A DNA stretch of 64,000 nucleotides from Galaxea fascicularis (Eukaryota > Cnidaria > Anthozoa > Scleractinia > Euphylliidae). Positions 22,622-49,400 of this stretch are shown here, in pieces. The position numbers were made by a program, and so were the translations under genes. Location: NCBI GenBank assembly GCA_948470475.1, contig OX419343.1:3948983-4012982 (forward strand), in the 5' to 3' direction. Numbering within the stretch: position 1 is the first letter of the stretch; every line of letters starts with the position of its first letter. The notes below the pieces were generated by a model, which saw nothing but the letters and a program-made list of their open reading frames with translations, had not been told where the DNA came from and made no database searches.

Positions 22622-23482
22622 TGCAAACCACTCTTGTGTATGGGTTCCTGTACTTCAAACCGCACAGCTCTTTAATCTGTTTTCCATATAGTAGCGCCGA
22701 ATGACTGGCATTGTACTTGGCGATCATGGTGATAGAGCGGTTTAAAATTCAGTGTCGAACACAATTTTTGATTCCGTTATATTTCCTTCACTTTGCTTGG
22801 TTATTGGTCGGCAAAACATGCACCACTGTAAACCTATTCAGTTTTGGGGTGTTCTCGTTGCCGTTGCCGTCCTCGTTGCTAAAGCTCTCTAACGCGCTAA
22901 GCGCGGGAAAATACGTGCGAGTAACGACTGGTTTTAATACTGCTTCTCATTGGTTTCAATGAGAAGCATTTCCAAAACCAGTAACTCGACTAGTTTTAAG
23001 GAGTAAAAATAATCACTCTGCACGTGCGTTTTACAGTTTGGTACATTTCTTTGCGTCGTCTGCAAAACAACAACGTGAAATGAGAACGTGAGCGCACGAA
23101 AGCAAATTTTTCTCTCTTTTTCCTTATTTTAACACCGTTCACAGTAATTTAGACCCTGGAGAGTTTGCCAGCATTTTGCATGTTTAACAAGTAAGAATAA
23201 AGGCGATAGAGTTACAAAAATGAGAAGATATATTTTGAAATGACGTTCTCGTTGCCGTCGCCGTCGCTGAAGCTCCCTAAAGTTTGCGCATAACCGCGGC
23301 AATTACCAAGTGAACGCAAAAGCCAGCGTTTCGTAATTTATTTTTCACTGACGCATGACTACACAGCACGGCAGACTCGGTAATTAAGGTACGCCTCAAC
23401 CGTAATCAGAAAAGAACAAAGATGCTCTCCTATTGATCTACAGATGCCCAAATACTTGTCACTGTTGGTACAAAATCCAATA

Positions 23483-23488
23483 TTTATT
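23483..23488 (-). terminator. Poly(A) signal candidate of MUT
   Basis: TTTATT on +, i.e. AATAAA on the minus strand, 384 nt past the MUT stop codon. A second one lies at 23338-23343. Confidence 0.45.
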
Positions 23489-23871
23489 GGCCTTTGAAGA
23501 ACGTATACTGTATTTGGCCTAAAGTATGAGTCAATCGTTCTATTTTCCGTATTTACAGTTAAAACGCTCTACGATAATTGCCAGGAATACGACAGTGACA
23601 ACTTTATCAAGCATCAAGCGGTCAGTACTCCCCTAATACGTTAAATTCTCCTATATGGAAAAAAAAAAAAAAAAGAGATCTGTTTTAAACAAAAACAAAA
23701 ATATTCCAACACTAGAGTTCTTTACGAGGTCAAATGATTTTAGCTATTACTAGCAAACTCTATGGAGCATTCTGCAAACTAACTACGGAACAGAATTGCC
23801 ATGGCAAAGAGATGTTTCACTTTCCGAATACCACGTGAATACCCTTTCTAGAAATCTTTCAGATGGCCGGT

Positions 23872-38289
<14,418 letters not shown>

Positions 38290-40458
38290 ATCCAGAAAAG
38301 GAAATTTTGTTTACATTCGTTCCCTCGCAGGTCAGATCGGAGTCCTTGTCTTGTCTGCGATGCCACGTTTACATGATATACACAGAGAACACAGGAAGAG
38401 ACAGCTGACCATGATGCGCAATTGTCACGCAAAATGTAACACAACACAAGTATCTTACCTCGGTCACGATTTCGCGGGTTGCAACACTTGTTGGACAGTT
38501 GCCACTTCCTTTTCATTAGAATGTCTAATTTTAACGTTGAGAATTGTGTTAAAGACGGAGAAAGATGTCTAGGTTATTTTCCGCATTCTTCTTATTCCAC
38601 TTTTACGTGTGAGGACAGGCCCACACTTAGCAAGGTCAAAGTATTTAGTAACCAAGGCGGCCAAGCAAATTGGGCAATCGAGGATAGCTCTCCCCCCATT
38701 AAAAAAATAGATGTCAGGGAGTTTAAAGCGGCACGACTGTGACGGCAATAGGAAAGTTAAAGCAGTAGATTTTACTAAGCAAAACATCCACTCCGCAGGT
38801 CCATCACACTTTTACAGTTTTGGCATCTTCGCAAGACCTACGACGTGAGATTTCCTAATAGGTCCTTTATTTGCGAATGAATTTGTCCAATATAGTTTTG
38901 ATAATTTTTTTTTAATTCCAAAAATTCTGAGGGGGCTCGAGCCCTTCCCCTGCCCTACCCCCTCCTACAGGCCTGGAGGACGAAACAGAAAAGAGGCTTT
39001 CGAAGGGTAGAACCGCCTAACTTCGGGCGACGTGGTTCCTAAAACTGGCAACAGTCTTCTCCCAAAACACAGAAAACCGAAACAGAAATTAGCAGAAAAG
39101 GCGCGCGAAATTTTAAGAATATTTTAAGAATGAAGCCGAGGCTGAAATTTCTGAGATTTCTGTGTGAAATCCTTTTTTTAAAACCAAAACGGCCAAGTGT
39201 CGTTCACGTACCGCGTGACATCTTGACCTCGCTGACTGCAACGAAAAGCGATGGAGCACGTGCACAATGTAACGCGATACCGATCTAGATACCAAACACT
39301 TGTATTTGATACCCCCAATAAATTCTTAAACGGAAATGTCAAAAGCAAAAATTTAAGAATAATACAAGAATATTTTCAGCCTAAGAAAAATAAGAATATT
39401 CAGCCTGGGTCGCAAAAACAACATTCGTAAAAAAAAAAAAAGAGTGTATTGACCTTCTACTCCAGCAGCGGGCCCATTTCTCAAAACTCCCGAAAACTTT
39501 TCGGGCCCGAAAAGCCATCTCTAAAACTGTGATCCACTTATTCTAAAAAGCTGGTCTTTTACTATGATTTCAAGATAGGAAAGGGCAACTTTGTTGCAAA
39601 ATTTCATGCCTGGAAACGTCTTCGTTTTCACGATACGAAGGAAATTATGGCACCAGAAATAGGCCCGAAAAGTTTCGGGGGTTTCGAGAAACGCACGCCT
39701 CAGATTTCAAACCCTTGCTTGTATCTTCTTGTTTTGTGTCCTTTAGACCTATATACGAATGCTAGAAACTATTACGTTATTTTGCGAAAGAAAGCAAAGG
39801 AAAGCTATCTGTCTGACAGGAAGCATAGGTGTATTTATTTCGGTTGGTTTTGACTGAGCCGACGTTTTATAAATAGCAACGATAACATGATTGGATCAGC
39901 AACGACTTTACACGGTTATACATTAAAATAGTTCGGAAAAGCTACATTTAGAAAGAATGGGTGTAGAAATAGATGGAGTTTGTTTTCGGTTTTCAGGCGT
40001 TACTTCAAATAAATGTAACCTTCTCTAGTCCATGGCACTAAAATGCAACATTTCTTTAAAGTTGAGGAGGGCTTACAAAAACATTTGTTATACGCGTCGG
40101 AGTTATCCCATTTTTAAAATATTTTAGCAGCTTATGTTGCAGAAGGCTGCCTGATCTCTTATCTCGATAAAACCAAAGTATCTTGACAATTTTATCTCAC
40201 TTTTCCGATACTTAGTAATGGGAAGTTTTATTTTATACTTTAATCTCGTTCCATTCACTTTACGCAAAGACCCCTCCCTTCCTTTTGAGTTTCCTGAACA
40301 AGGTTCTGAGCCCGCGATCCGGAAGAAAGAAAGCAAATGAACACTTGCCGATTGAAAGTAAATTCCTCTGCATTTCTGTATAATCTAAAACGCTGAACAT
40401 GAAGCAAAATTCGGGTGATTCTTATGAAAATAGCGGCACATAATCTCAGAGTGCAGCC
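38290..40458. other. Divergent intergenic region between MUT and MYO10
   Basis: Must contain both promoters. A 74-codon frame starting MSNFNVENCVKDGER (38521-38742) is not recognised and may be chance. Repeat B copy 2 lies at 39470-39700, directly after an A-run. No TATA box or CpG-island-like block stands out; the region is AT-rich. Confidence 0.6.
39470..39700. repeat. Dispersed MITE-like repeat B, copy 2
   Basis: Close copy of 14809-15043: gggcccatttctcaaaactc, acttttcgggcccgaaaagc, tgcaaaatttcatgcctgg, ggcccgaaaagtttcggg, tttcgagaaacgc. Both copies have the same internal order. Confidence 0.8.
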
Positions 40459-43400
40459 ATGGAGTCGTTTTATGAAGTGGTAGGTCTACATTTGCTAACT
40501 GGTTTTGTAAAGTATATCGTGGAAGATACTTTGCGGTCCCTCGCCTCAGCTGTGTTTTGTCGAACCTTAATAGAGAATTCCGAAACTCGTTATTAAGCAT
40601 CCTTTTATCTTGTAGGGTTCTCGAGTATGGCTTCTTGAGGGAAAAGATTGGGTTCCCGCTGCAGTAACAGAATCAAAAGGTGGAGAAGTAACGTTTCGCA
40701 CCGAATATGACAAGGTAAGTAAGCTTAAACATAGGTTCGGAAGTCGCGAAACAGATCGAGAGTGATCGAGAGTGTACTGGTGAAGTAATCTTCAAGCTAA
40801 CCTCCGAATTTCCATTTTTTTCAAGCTTAACTGACCTTGCAAACCCTCTAACAGTCAAAACGATCAGCTTGTCTGTTATGGTGGTCTCTTGCAGTGAAAA
40901 TACGCATTGCGGTTTGTTCTATTCTTAATGATAATGAGGCATAAAATCTTTAGTTTGTTTTTCATTTTATTAAGACGTCAACTCCGCTCTAATCAACCCC
41001 GTCCCACATATCAAATTGCTTTGTGCTAGACATTTTGAACTGATATTTTGTTTAAGAGGATTAAGAAATAAAAGCTCTCAGTTTGAAAAGCTAACTCTGT
41101 TTTATTTGCCGGCGTTTGTTTAATTCATCTTACTTTAAAATGAAAAAAGAAACTTTGGACTCGTGACCAGCGATACACAAGAATATTCCTGGATAATTTT
41201 ACACATAAGTACCATTATGTAAACGCAGACGGTATCTTAATCCTTGATCAAATTGAGATAATTTTGCATTTAGAAATGCACTGTGGAATACTGTCCGGGT
41301 GGGCTGGGAAATTGATCAAACCCGCTTTAATTTTATTGTTTAGAAACAATATTGGCTCGAGGTCATCTTTGTCCCATCCCAGCTGAAACTCAACTCTTTT
41401 ATTATGCACCGATGATTTTGAGTATTTGTTTTCAACAACAGTTAATATTGTGCACTTCTTTGGAGTAACTTTTTAAGACGGCAAGACTGAGTTGCAACTG
41501 TACATAACTGTACACATAAATTAATTTTATAAGGAAAGTTGTGACAGACTCTAGCTTTTGTTTCTCTGTTATACTACTGGAATAAAATAATGTGAAAAGG
41601 CAGGTTTTATTTATATTCTAAACAAGATGTAACTTATGAAAAGTGCAAAAACAATGCAATGAAACCTGTAAAGTACATGCACATATCACTACTGAAAATT
41701 GTCTGTTTTCCTCTCTCCAACATCTGTCAACATTTCCCAATCCATTCTATGGGAGATCACAGGCTTGGTTCCTTATCTTGTTGCAGACTTGGTGTTTTTT
41801 CTTTTTCCTAAAACAATGAGCTGTTAGTTTAGCGATTTTTTTACATAATCAAAACGATGTGAAGATCTGTAGTAGTGCCCAGGGGGTAGTGCCCATGTAT
41901 CCTGGCCGCATAGTTCTGTGAATAAAGTACAATTTTTTCTGGAAATTTTTAAGGCTCGGAGATTCAGCATGGGATTTTTTTTGGGGGGTGTTTGAATCCC
42001 AGGGGATTTTTTGGGGGTTTGATTTTTGCTCCCATTCGATCATCCCTGTCACTGAAAATGCAGATCACCCTCCCCCTCCCCCCTGGGTTTCGATCATGTT
42101 ATTTCTTGTTCTTCTGCATTCCTTCTTTGTTAAAGCCAATGCTTCTAACTTTAATTCAATCTTCAATGCTGTAAGGGCTGCACATTTTGTTTGGTTTTTC
42201 TTTTTTGTATTTTTGTATCCACACCTCAGAATTTAAGCTGAGTAATGATAAATGTACAGTGTATAAATGAAACAATCAAGAATTAAAACTATTTGTGGTT
42301 GAACCTAAAATAATTTTTTTTAGGTAATTTATCAGTTCTATGCCTTCAGGGAAATTTTACATGACTGAATTAGACAGTAATAGTTTCTGTCAGTAGTTAA
42401 TTAGTTTGACTGTTTAGTGCATGAAATGCTTTTTATAAGAAACTTAAAGCCAAATCTGAACATGCAATCAAACTCTATTCGTGCGAAAGTATTTGTGAAA
42501 TTTTCGAAACAAGGTTACTTTAAATGCTGTAATTTGCATGATCTGTTACATAGTTCCCTTGACAATGGAGTCATGACCGCTCTGAAACATCAGTTTTTAT
42601 CGTTCCTTTTTGCTGTTGTATAGTTAGTTTTTAATGCTTATATTGTTTTATTAACAGACCTACAGTATCGCCAAAGATTCACTCAATCGACAGAATGTTA
42701 CACCTATGCACCGGACAAGTATTGATGGGGTGGATGACATGGCCAACTTAGGTGACCTCCATGATGCAGCAATCCTACATAACCTTCATCTTAGATACAA
42801 AAGTGATAAGATATATGTAAGTCACTCTCACTGAACATCTTTCTAACTCCCTGGGAGAAATACCAGTACTCAATATAGGGTCACATGGCAAACAACTATC
42901 TGCTGCCAATCCCTTAATATGAATAATTCTTTCATTCCATAGCACAGTGACTACTCATTGACCTCTTTGCATCCATAAGGCAAAAAATTGTATTCCTGAA
43001 ATTGTTCACATCAAAGATTATGAAGCCCACCACAACTAGTCTGAAATGCCAGCAGTCTCCTACCCCTTTGCCAATGCTGACATTTCAGACTATTATTGAC
43101 AGTACAATGAACTTGAGAGTCCCTGCTCCCTTTTCCCTTGGGCCTGGAACTGGGCTTTGGCCAAGGGCTTTTGAAGAAGATTCATCTGCCATAATAAATT
43201 TATGTGCAATCACTCTAACAGTTAGCTTGCAAGTGAATGTTCTGGTTATATGCGCATATCTCATGTGACTCCTTAGCAACATTGACCAATGACAAAGTAG
43301 AACCATCATCGAGACTTAGACTATTGGCCACATAATACGAGGTGACCGTTAAAAAGGGAGCCGCTTTTTAGAGGTTGAACAGTCACAAACCTTCACTGTC

Positions 43401-46400
43401 AGATCTGATGTTGAGTGCTCCGTCTGCGTGAAATCTTTGTTACCTCATTGTAACTTGCTCCATTGGATTTCAACTTGTGTTAACAGCTTTGAATAACTTT
43501 TAAAATCATTGTCCTTCTGCTTCTCAGACCTACATTGGGTCCATCCTGTGTGCAGTGAATCCATATTATGTCATTGAAGGATTGTATGACAAATCAGTCA
43601 TGGAAAGTTACAGAGAGAAGCACATTGGTGAGCTTCCACCCCATGTGTACGCTATTGCAAATGAGTGCTACTATTCCATGTGGAAGAAAGGAGAAAGCCA
43701 ATGTGTTCTCATAAGGTAAATAATTATTATAATGTGACTGAATGTAATTTAGGCTAAGTTAAACTTGAGCCAAAGCTGTCAGCGGCTGTTTGCAGTGGCC
43801 AAGCACATGATGGTCACATGTGTGTGGGGATTTGCAGGGGCATCCATGTTTTGCATTCTTGCTATGTTTTAGGGTGTTTTGCTTCGCTCTTGTGTAAGTT
43901 CTGTGCATTTGTGTTCCCACTCCTCCGACTCCCTTTGTGGTTTCTTGATGGGTAAGTATTTGGGTTGATAAGTACTGTATCTCCACTGATTCATCAGTGT
44001 GACGGTGCCAAGTGGTTTCTGGTCTCAGGCTAGGGTTGCCATGGATACCTGCACGCAGGGCTTGCAGGTGCTGCTCGACCTATCCCTTGGCACCTGCCCC
44101 AAGCTCATCTATTGGTGATTAGTTTACACAAATATAAGCTGTACTAGCTTCTTTATCTTGCTCATAACTTTTATTCTGGATCTCTTTGTTGAAAATTAGC
44201 TGCAAAGGTCAATGGATACTGTATGTACCAAAGGGCCAGATCCTGGTAAAAGAGGAGCTAATCAACTAAGTTAGACAAGAATGACTTGAAAAGCAAAGCT
44301 GCCTTACTGGGTCAATTTTCTCTTGGCTGTAAGGTCAGTTGAGTAATTGACCTTTTCATTTGTTCACGTAGTGGAGAATCAGGTGCTGGAAAAACAGAGT
44401 CTACAAAGTTTATTTTGAAGTACATATCTGATGTCAGCCGAGGAACAGGGGAACTTGAAAACACACCAAACGTTGAGGATTCCATTCTTCAGAGCAGGTA
44501 ATCAGGTGTTACTCAAATTTATATTTTTCCGGGGTGAGAGCATGCAGGCAATGGCATCAAAAATGTGCTACTTTGTGGAGCAAATAGAAGGGTTAATAGG
44601 ATTCTAAATAAGCGGACCCTAAACATTTCTTTGGTTTGCCCTTTTTAATGTCTTATGGTAACAGCTGAGGTGGGTACTGTGTTAATAGCATGTTCACAGA
44701 GCATGTTCACAGGTGCCAGCCCAGGTGGGGTACTCGGGATTTCAAGTGATAGGGATGATTGAAGGATTTTTTTGGGTTTGAAATTTTCGATTCCAGGATT
44801 TTTTTGGGTATGAAAATTTGGGAAGTATTTTTTTTGGGTAGCTTGATTTGAGTAGGGATTTTTTGGGGGTATTAAAAAGAATCGGCAGTGCCCTGGCGTA
44901 GTTCTGCGAATAAAGTACAAACAAACGTTTTTGGTCCAGGGATTTTTTGGGGTTTTGCTGGAAGCCCTAGGGTTTTTTTTGGGGTCTTGACTTTGGCTCC
45001 ATTCGATTGTCCCATCACTTGAAATCCAGAGTACCACCCCCCCCATGGGGGGGGGGGTGCCAGTTGTTTCAAATCAGCTGTTAAGGTAAGAGAATATTTA
45101 GATTTTGTTAGTGTGTTGCAATCTCATTGTGATTTGTTATTTCTCCATTCATCAGTCCAATCATGGAAGCATTTGGTAATGCAAAGACGGTTTACAACAA
45201 CAATTCCAGTAGATTTGGAAAGTTTATTCACCTTACATTCAACCCAAAGGGACGGATGGATGGTGGCAAAATACAGGACTGTATCCTCTAGTTAAGATAC
45301 ATTCATGACATGCATGCATGCATAAATACTTTCATACATACATGTGTACAAACTTTCTTCTTTGGCAATTATATTTTTTATTTTCATGACCTGTAGTGTA
45401 TGATCAAGTTGGAGTCCTATACGGAGAAATTAGAAATGGCAATAGTTAAATGTCAAAGTCAGAGCCATCATCGGTCAATTATTTCAAGTGGGGCTGGGAA
45501 TTGGAGCCGGGGTAAACTGGTAGGATGCTTCAAAAGTATCTTGGGATGTCTTAAGCCCTCCTTTCCCATAGCCAGCAATAATGTCACTCTACTGTTGCAT
45601 ATCCCATGCACCAGTGAAGGCAGCTACATTAAAGGTGCATGGATGCTTACAGTGGTTGGTCCTTGACTTGTTGACCTAATTTCTACTGCAATACAAAACA
45701 GTCCTCCTTGAGAAGGTAAAGTTGAAGAGTTTTTTCTTTCCCTTTTATTATTCATAAGACTTTTTGTAACATGCATGTGCTTGCCATCTTTGATATGCCA
45801 TCGAAAAACCATTGGTAGTGATTTAAGTCTATTGGTCTGTGGAATTTTTACTCTACTATATGTGCTGTGTACACCCTGTATTTCATTCTTTGAGAATTTT
45901 CATTTTGAGATGTAATAAAATTATTTTGCTTGAAGTAACTGTTTTCCTTTTTTGCAGAATCGAGTTGTCAGGCAAAACCCAGGAGAAAGAAATTATCATA
46001 TTTTTTATGCTCTTTTGGCCGGTGCATCTGAAGAGCAAAGAAGTAAGTTATGTCAGTGACATTTATTTTATGGTAGTCCAAAAATGATATTTTTTAATTT
46101 TTCTTAGTTCCATCACTTAATTGTTTCGTGGAATGATTAAAAAGTATTTCAAAATATGCACTTCTTCAGATTCCCATGTTTGCACGAGTTTGATTTCACG
46201 GTAATATGGAAAATGTTAAATTAATATTTTTATACAATAATGACATGAAGTTTGATTTTTTGTGGTATAGATATGTTGCTCCTCAATGCACCGGAAAAGT
46301 ACCACTACCTCAAGCAGAGTGGTTGCTATGGAGATCCATCAATCAATGACAAAGAAGATTTCAACAATGTATTGGTATGCAATTTGTGATACAGCTGTAC

Positions 46401-49400
46401 ATGTGCTTGTTAATTAATTGATTCAAGGGGTTCAACTATAGACATGATTAATCCTTGTCTTTATCACAAGGCTCTTGCTAGACACACAGTGTAGGGACCC
46501 TTCCCAATCTAAATGCTTTTTCAGCCCCCTCCCTCCTACTTTAAAACACCCTCTGGTCTCCCCCATTAATTTTTTCAATCAGTTATAACCTTCCTTGAAG
46601 TCGAGAGTTTTGTCCAATTAATTATGCATATTCAAGATGGCTATCAAGATAAACATTCTTGGGTATGGGAAATCATAATTATCATAATAATTTTTTATTA
46701 TCCCATGTCCTTGGGCACAGCAAGTAAAACCATTAGTGTTAAAATATTCTGTATTCATAGAAGGGTTTTTTGTTCAGGACTGTTGTTATTAATAATTATT
46801 GTACCTAATTTCTTATTATTGTTCTTGTCAGAATGCCATGAAAGTGATGTGCTTTACAGAGGAAGAGATTTCAGATGTTCTTCAGGTCATCGCTGGAGTC
46901 CTTCAGCTTGGCAATGTACATTTCATGGCTGCAGGTGGAGCTCAAGTTGCAGAGAAAAGTAGTATGTCTGATTCTGTATTAATGGTTGTCCTGTTATATG
47001 GAGAACTGGCCATGGATATTGCATTAAGTTTTGTTTATGCTAGGAATGGTTTGTTTTCAAACAGTGATTGCTGTAAGATACTGGTTTTGTCTTTCTAGTT
47101 TTGGAAAATGTGGCCAACCTTCTTCATGTGGATATTTACGAACTCACTGATGCTTTGACTCAGAAGTCAATGATCCTCAGAGGAGAAGAAATACTGTCGC
47201 CTTTGTCTGTAGAACAGGTACCTCTGCCTCTGTTGATTTTTCATCGTATAGAATGTAGGTGCATGATCGAGAAATTCTTAACCATGCAACATACATGTAG
47301 TCATGCGATATCGTTAATATGATTTGCTACTTTCAGACAGAAAATTAGGTTGATGTTCATTTTGAAATGATACGTGTCATTAATAATCGACTGTGATAAT
47401 GACCAATTCCCAGTTTTTAAATCTGTGTCTTAATTTAAACCTCAAAACAGGTGAAGAAGTCCTCTTTTTCAGTCTCCACGTATATTTTTACACCTTTGCC
47501 AGTACCAGGGGGAATTTCTTGGAAAATTAGACAATTTTATTATGGAAAGTCAACATGCATGACCTCAGGATTTGAGTTATGTCTAATTATCAGTTTATTG
47601 AACTTAAGATTTGTACTTTGCATCAATATGATCAATTTTTCATAACACCTTTCTTCATAAAATACTTTTTGCAGGCTTTAGACTCCAGGGACTCAATGGC
47701 CATGAATCTTTATGCTTGTACTTTCAAGTGGCTGATCAACAAAATTAATCGGAGAATCCAGGGCACTGAGAGCTATTCATCAATTGGAGTACTTGATATT
47801 TTTGGATTCGAAAACTTTGACGTGAGTTACTCAATTTGACTTCACTTTTTAAGTATCCTTTAATCCACTGTTTAATGCAGATTGCAATTAGGCAAGGCCC
47901 AACTAGACTTGAGGCAGGCCCAGTTTGCCATTATTCAGTGCAGCTATCTACTCTTGCTGGGTATCACTCTCTTGTTTTGCCCTCCTCTTTTATAGAAATT
48001 CTGTAATCACAAATTCACTTTTAATTCAGTTGAACAGACGTTTCCTGTTGTTGACATGATGAACGGCAACGTCCAATAGTTTGCTCACTGGTGCACGTGA
48101 AAAGACGTTCAGTATACTTTAGTTTGCTTTTAATTAATAATATGTCTGTATCTTCAGCCTGTATGCCTCAACTATAACCTCAGGGCTCGAAATTAACTTT
48201 TTTGTTTGGGAACCAGCTGGCGACTAACAAAAAATTTTGGTTGCCAACTTATTTTGTAATAACTTACACAAGAACACGATTTTATACGTTATTTTGCATG
48301 CAAGAAAAGTCACAATTGAAGACTGTGACTTGTGGTTGTCATCAGTGACATCTACAGAAAATTAACGTGTCTGTTAATTTTCAGGTTAACAGGTTTGAAC
48401 AGTTTAACATCAACTATGCCAATGAAAAACTCCAGCAGTATTTCAACAAGCATATCTTTTCACTGGAACAACATGAGTACAACAGGTAATGTGTTCCACT
48501 TTCTCTGATCAACCTTTTACCGTGCCCACAGTTAGTTCGGCTAAATGTGCCGGTTGTTATTTGTATTCCAACATCAGTTAAGATAGCTGCAGCATGTAAT
48601 TTATAAGTGTATGACGTACTGTACTTTTCTGGTGTCACTGAAGCGATAAGACTTGTGCATAGTGCAAGAATTTGATCACACAGATCCAGAATTTGCCTTG
48701 ATTTCCACCACGTAAATGCTTGATAAGTTCATGTAAGGTATCATCTAACTCACCGATTATGAAATTGACAGTGCTTTCACAAGTAGCCAGGTAAAATAGC
48801 TATTGCGGTACTAACAGTGAATGTGCTGTTTTTCACATTGGAATTCAACCCAGAATGTCACTCTTCATTTGTATCATTGACAGCTTTAAAGTGTTTTTCG
48901 AAGTAATTTCTCCGACCAATCGCAAGAGAGGCAGACAGCTCAGTGAACCAATCAGAACTTGAAGTAATTACATGCAACCGGCTTCAAGCGCGGGAAAATA
49001 CGCACGTGCAACCAGCGATTGGTTTTTGTTTTAGTTCTGATTGGCTGAGAAAGTGGCGTAAGCTTTGTCAACCAATCACAGAGCAAATCTAAAGCAAGAC
49101 CAAAACAAATGAGGATGACTTTCGACACGCCTTTGAAAACCGCTCTGAGGTAGTAGGTGACCCCATATACAGTTGGTCGAGAACTAGGAATCAGTTGAAC
49201 GTCTTTTTGAGTGAATTTTTTTTGTCCTCAGAGAGGGTTTGGAGTGGGCAGACATTGATTGGGTGGATAATGGAGAATGTCTGGATCTCATTGAAAAAGT
49301 AAGATAAACGTTTGTAAAAATGCTAGTCTTGGTGTTCCAGTGCAGCAGATTAGTTACCTTTCTTTTTTGTCCACAGAAACTTGGTGTGCTTGCTTTGATC

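Larger units (their letters stand above)
22186..23871. other. Convergent intergenic region, HCN 3' end to MUT 3' end
   Basis: Holds the 3' UTRs of two genes facing each other. A decayed copy of the agagcggttttcaa repeat family spans about 22733-22985 (agagcggttt, ttggttattggtcggcaaaac, gcgcgggaaaatacg). An A-run lies at about 23658-23673. No ORF is worth calling. Confidence 0.6.

Noticed and set aside
38521..38742. A confirmed small gene between MUT and MYO10
   Set aside because: The 74-codon frame has no recognised domain and lies in a region expected to hold promoters; left as unassigned.
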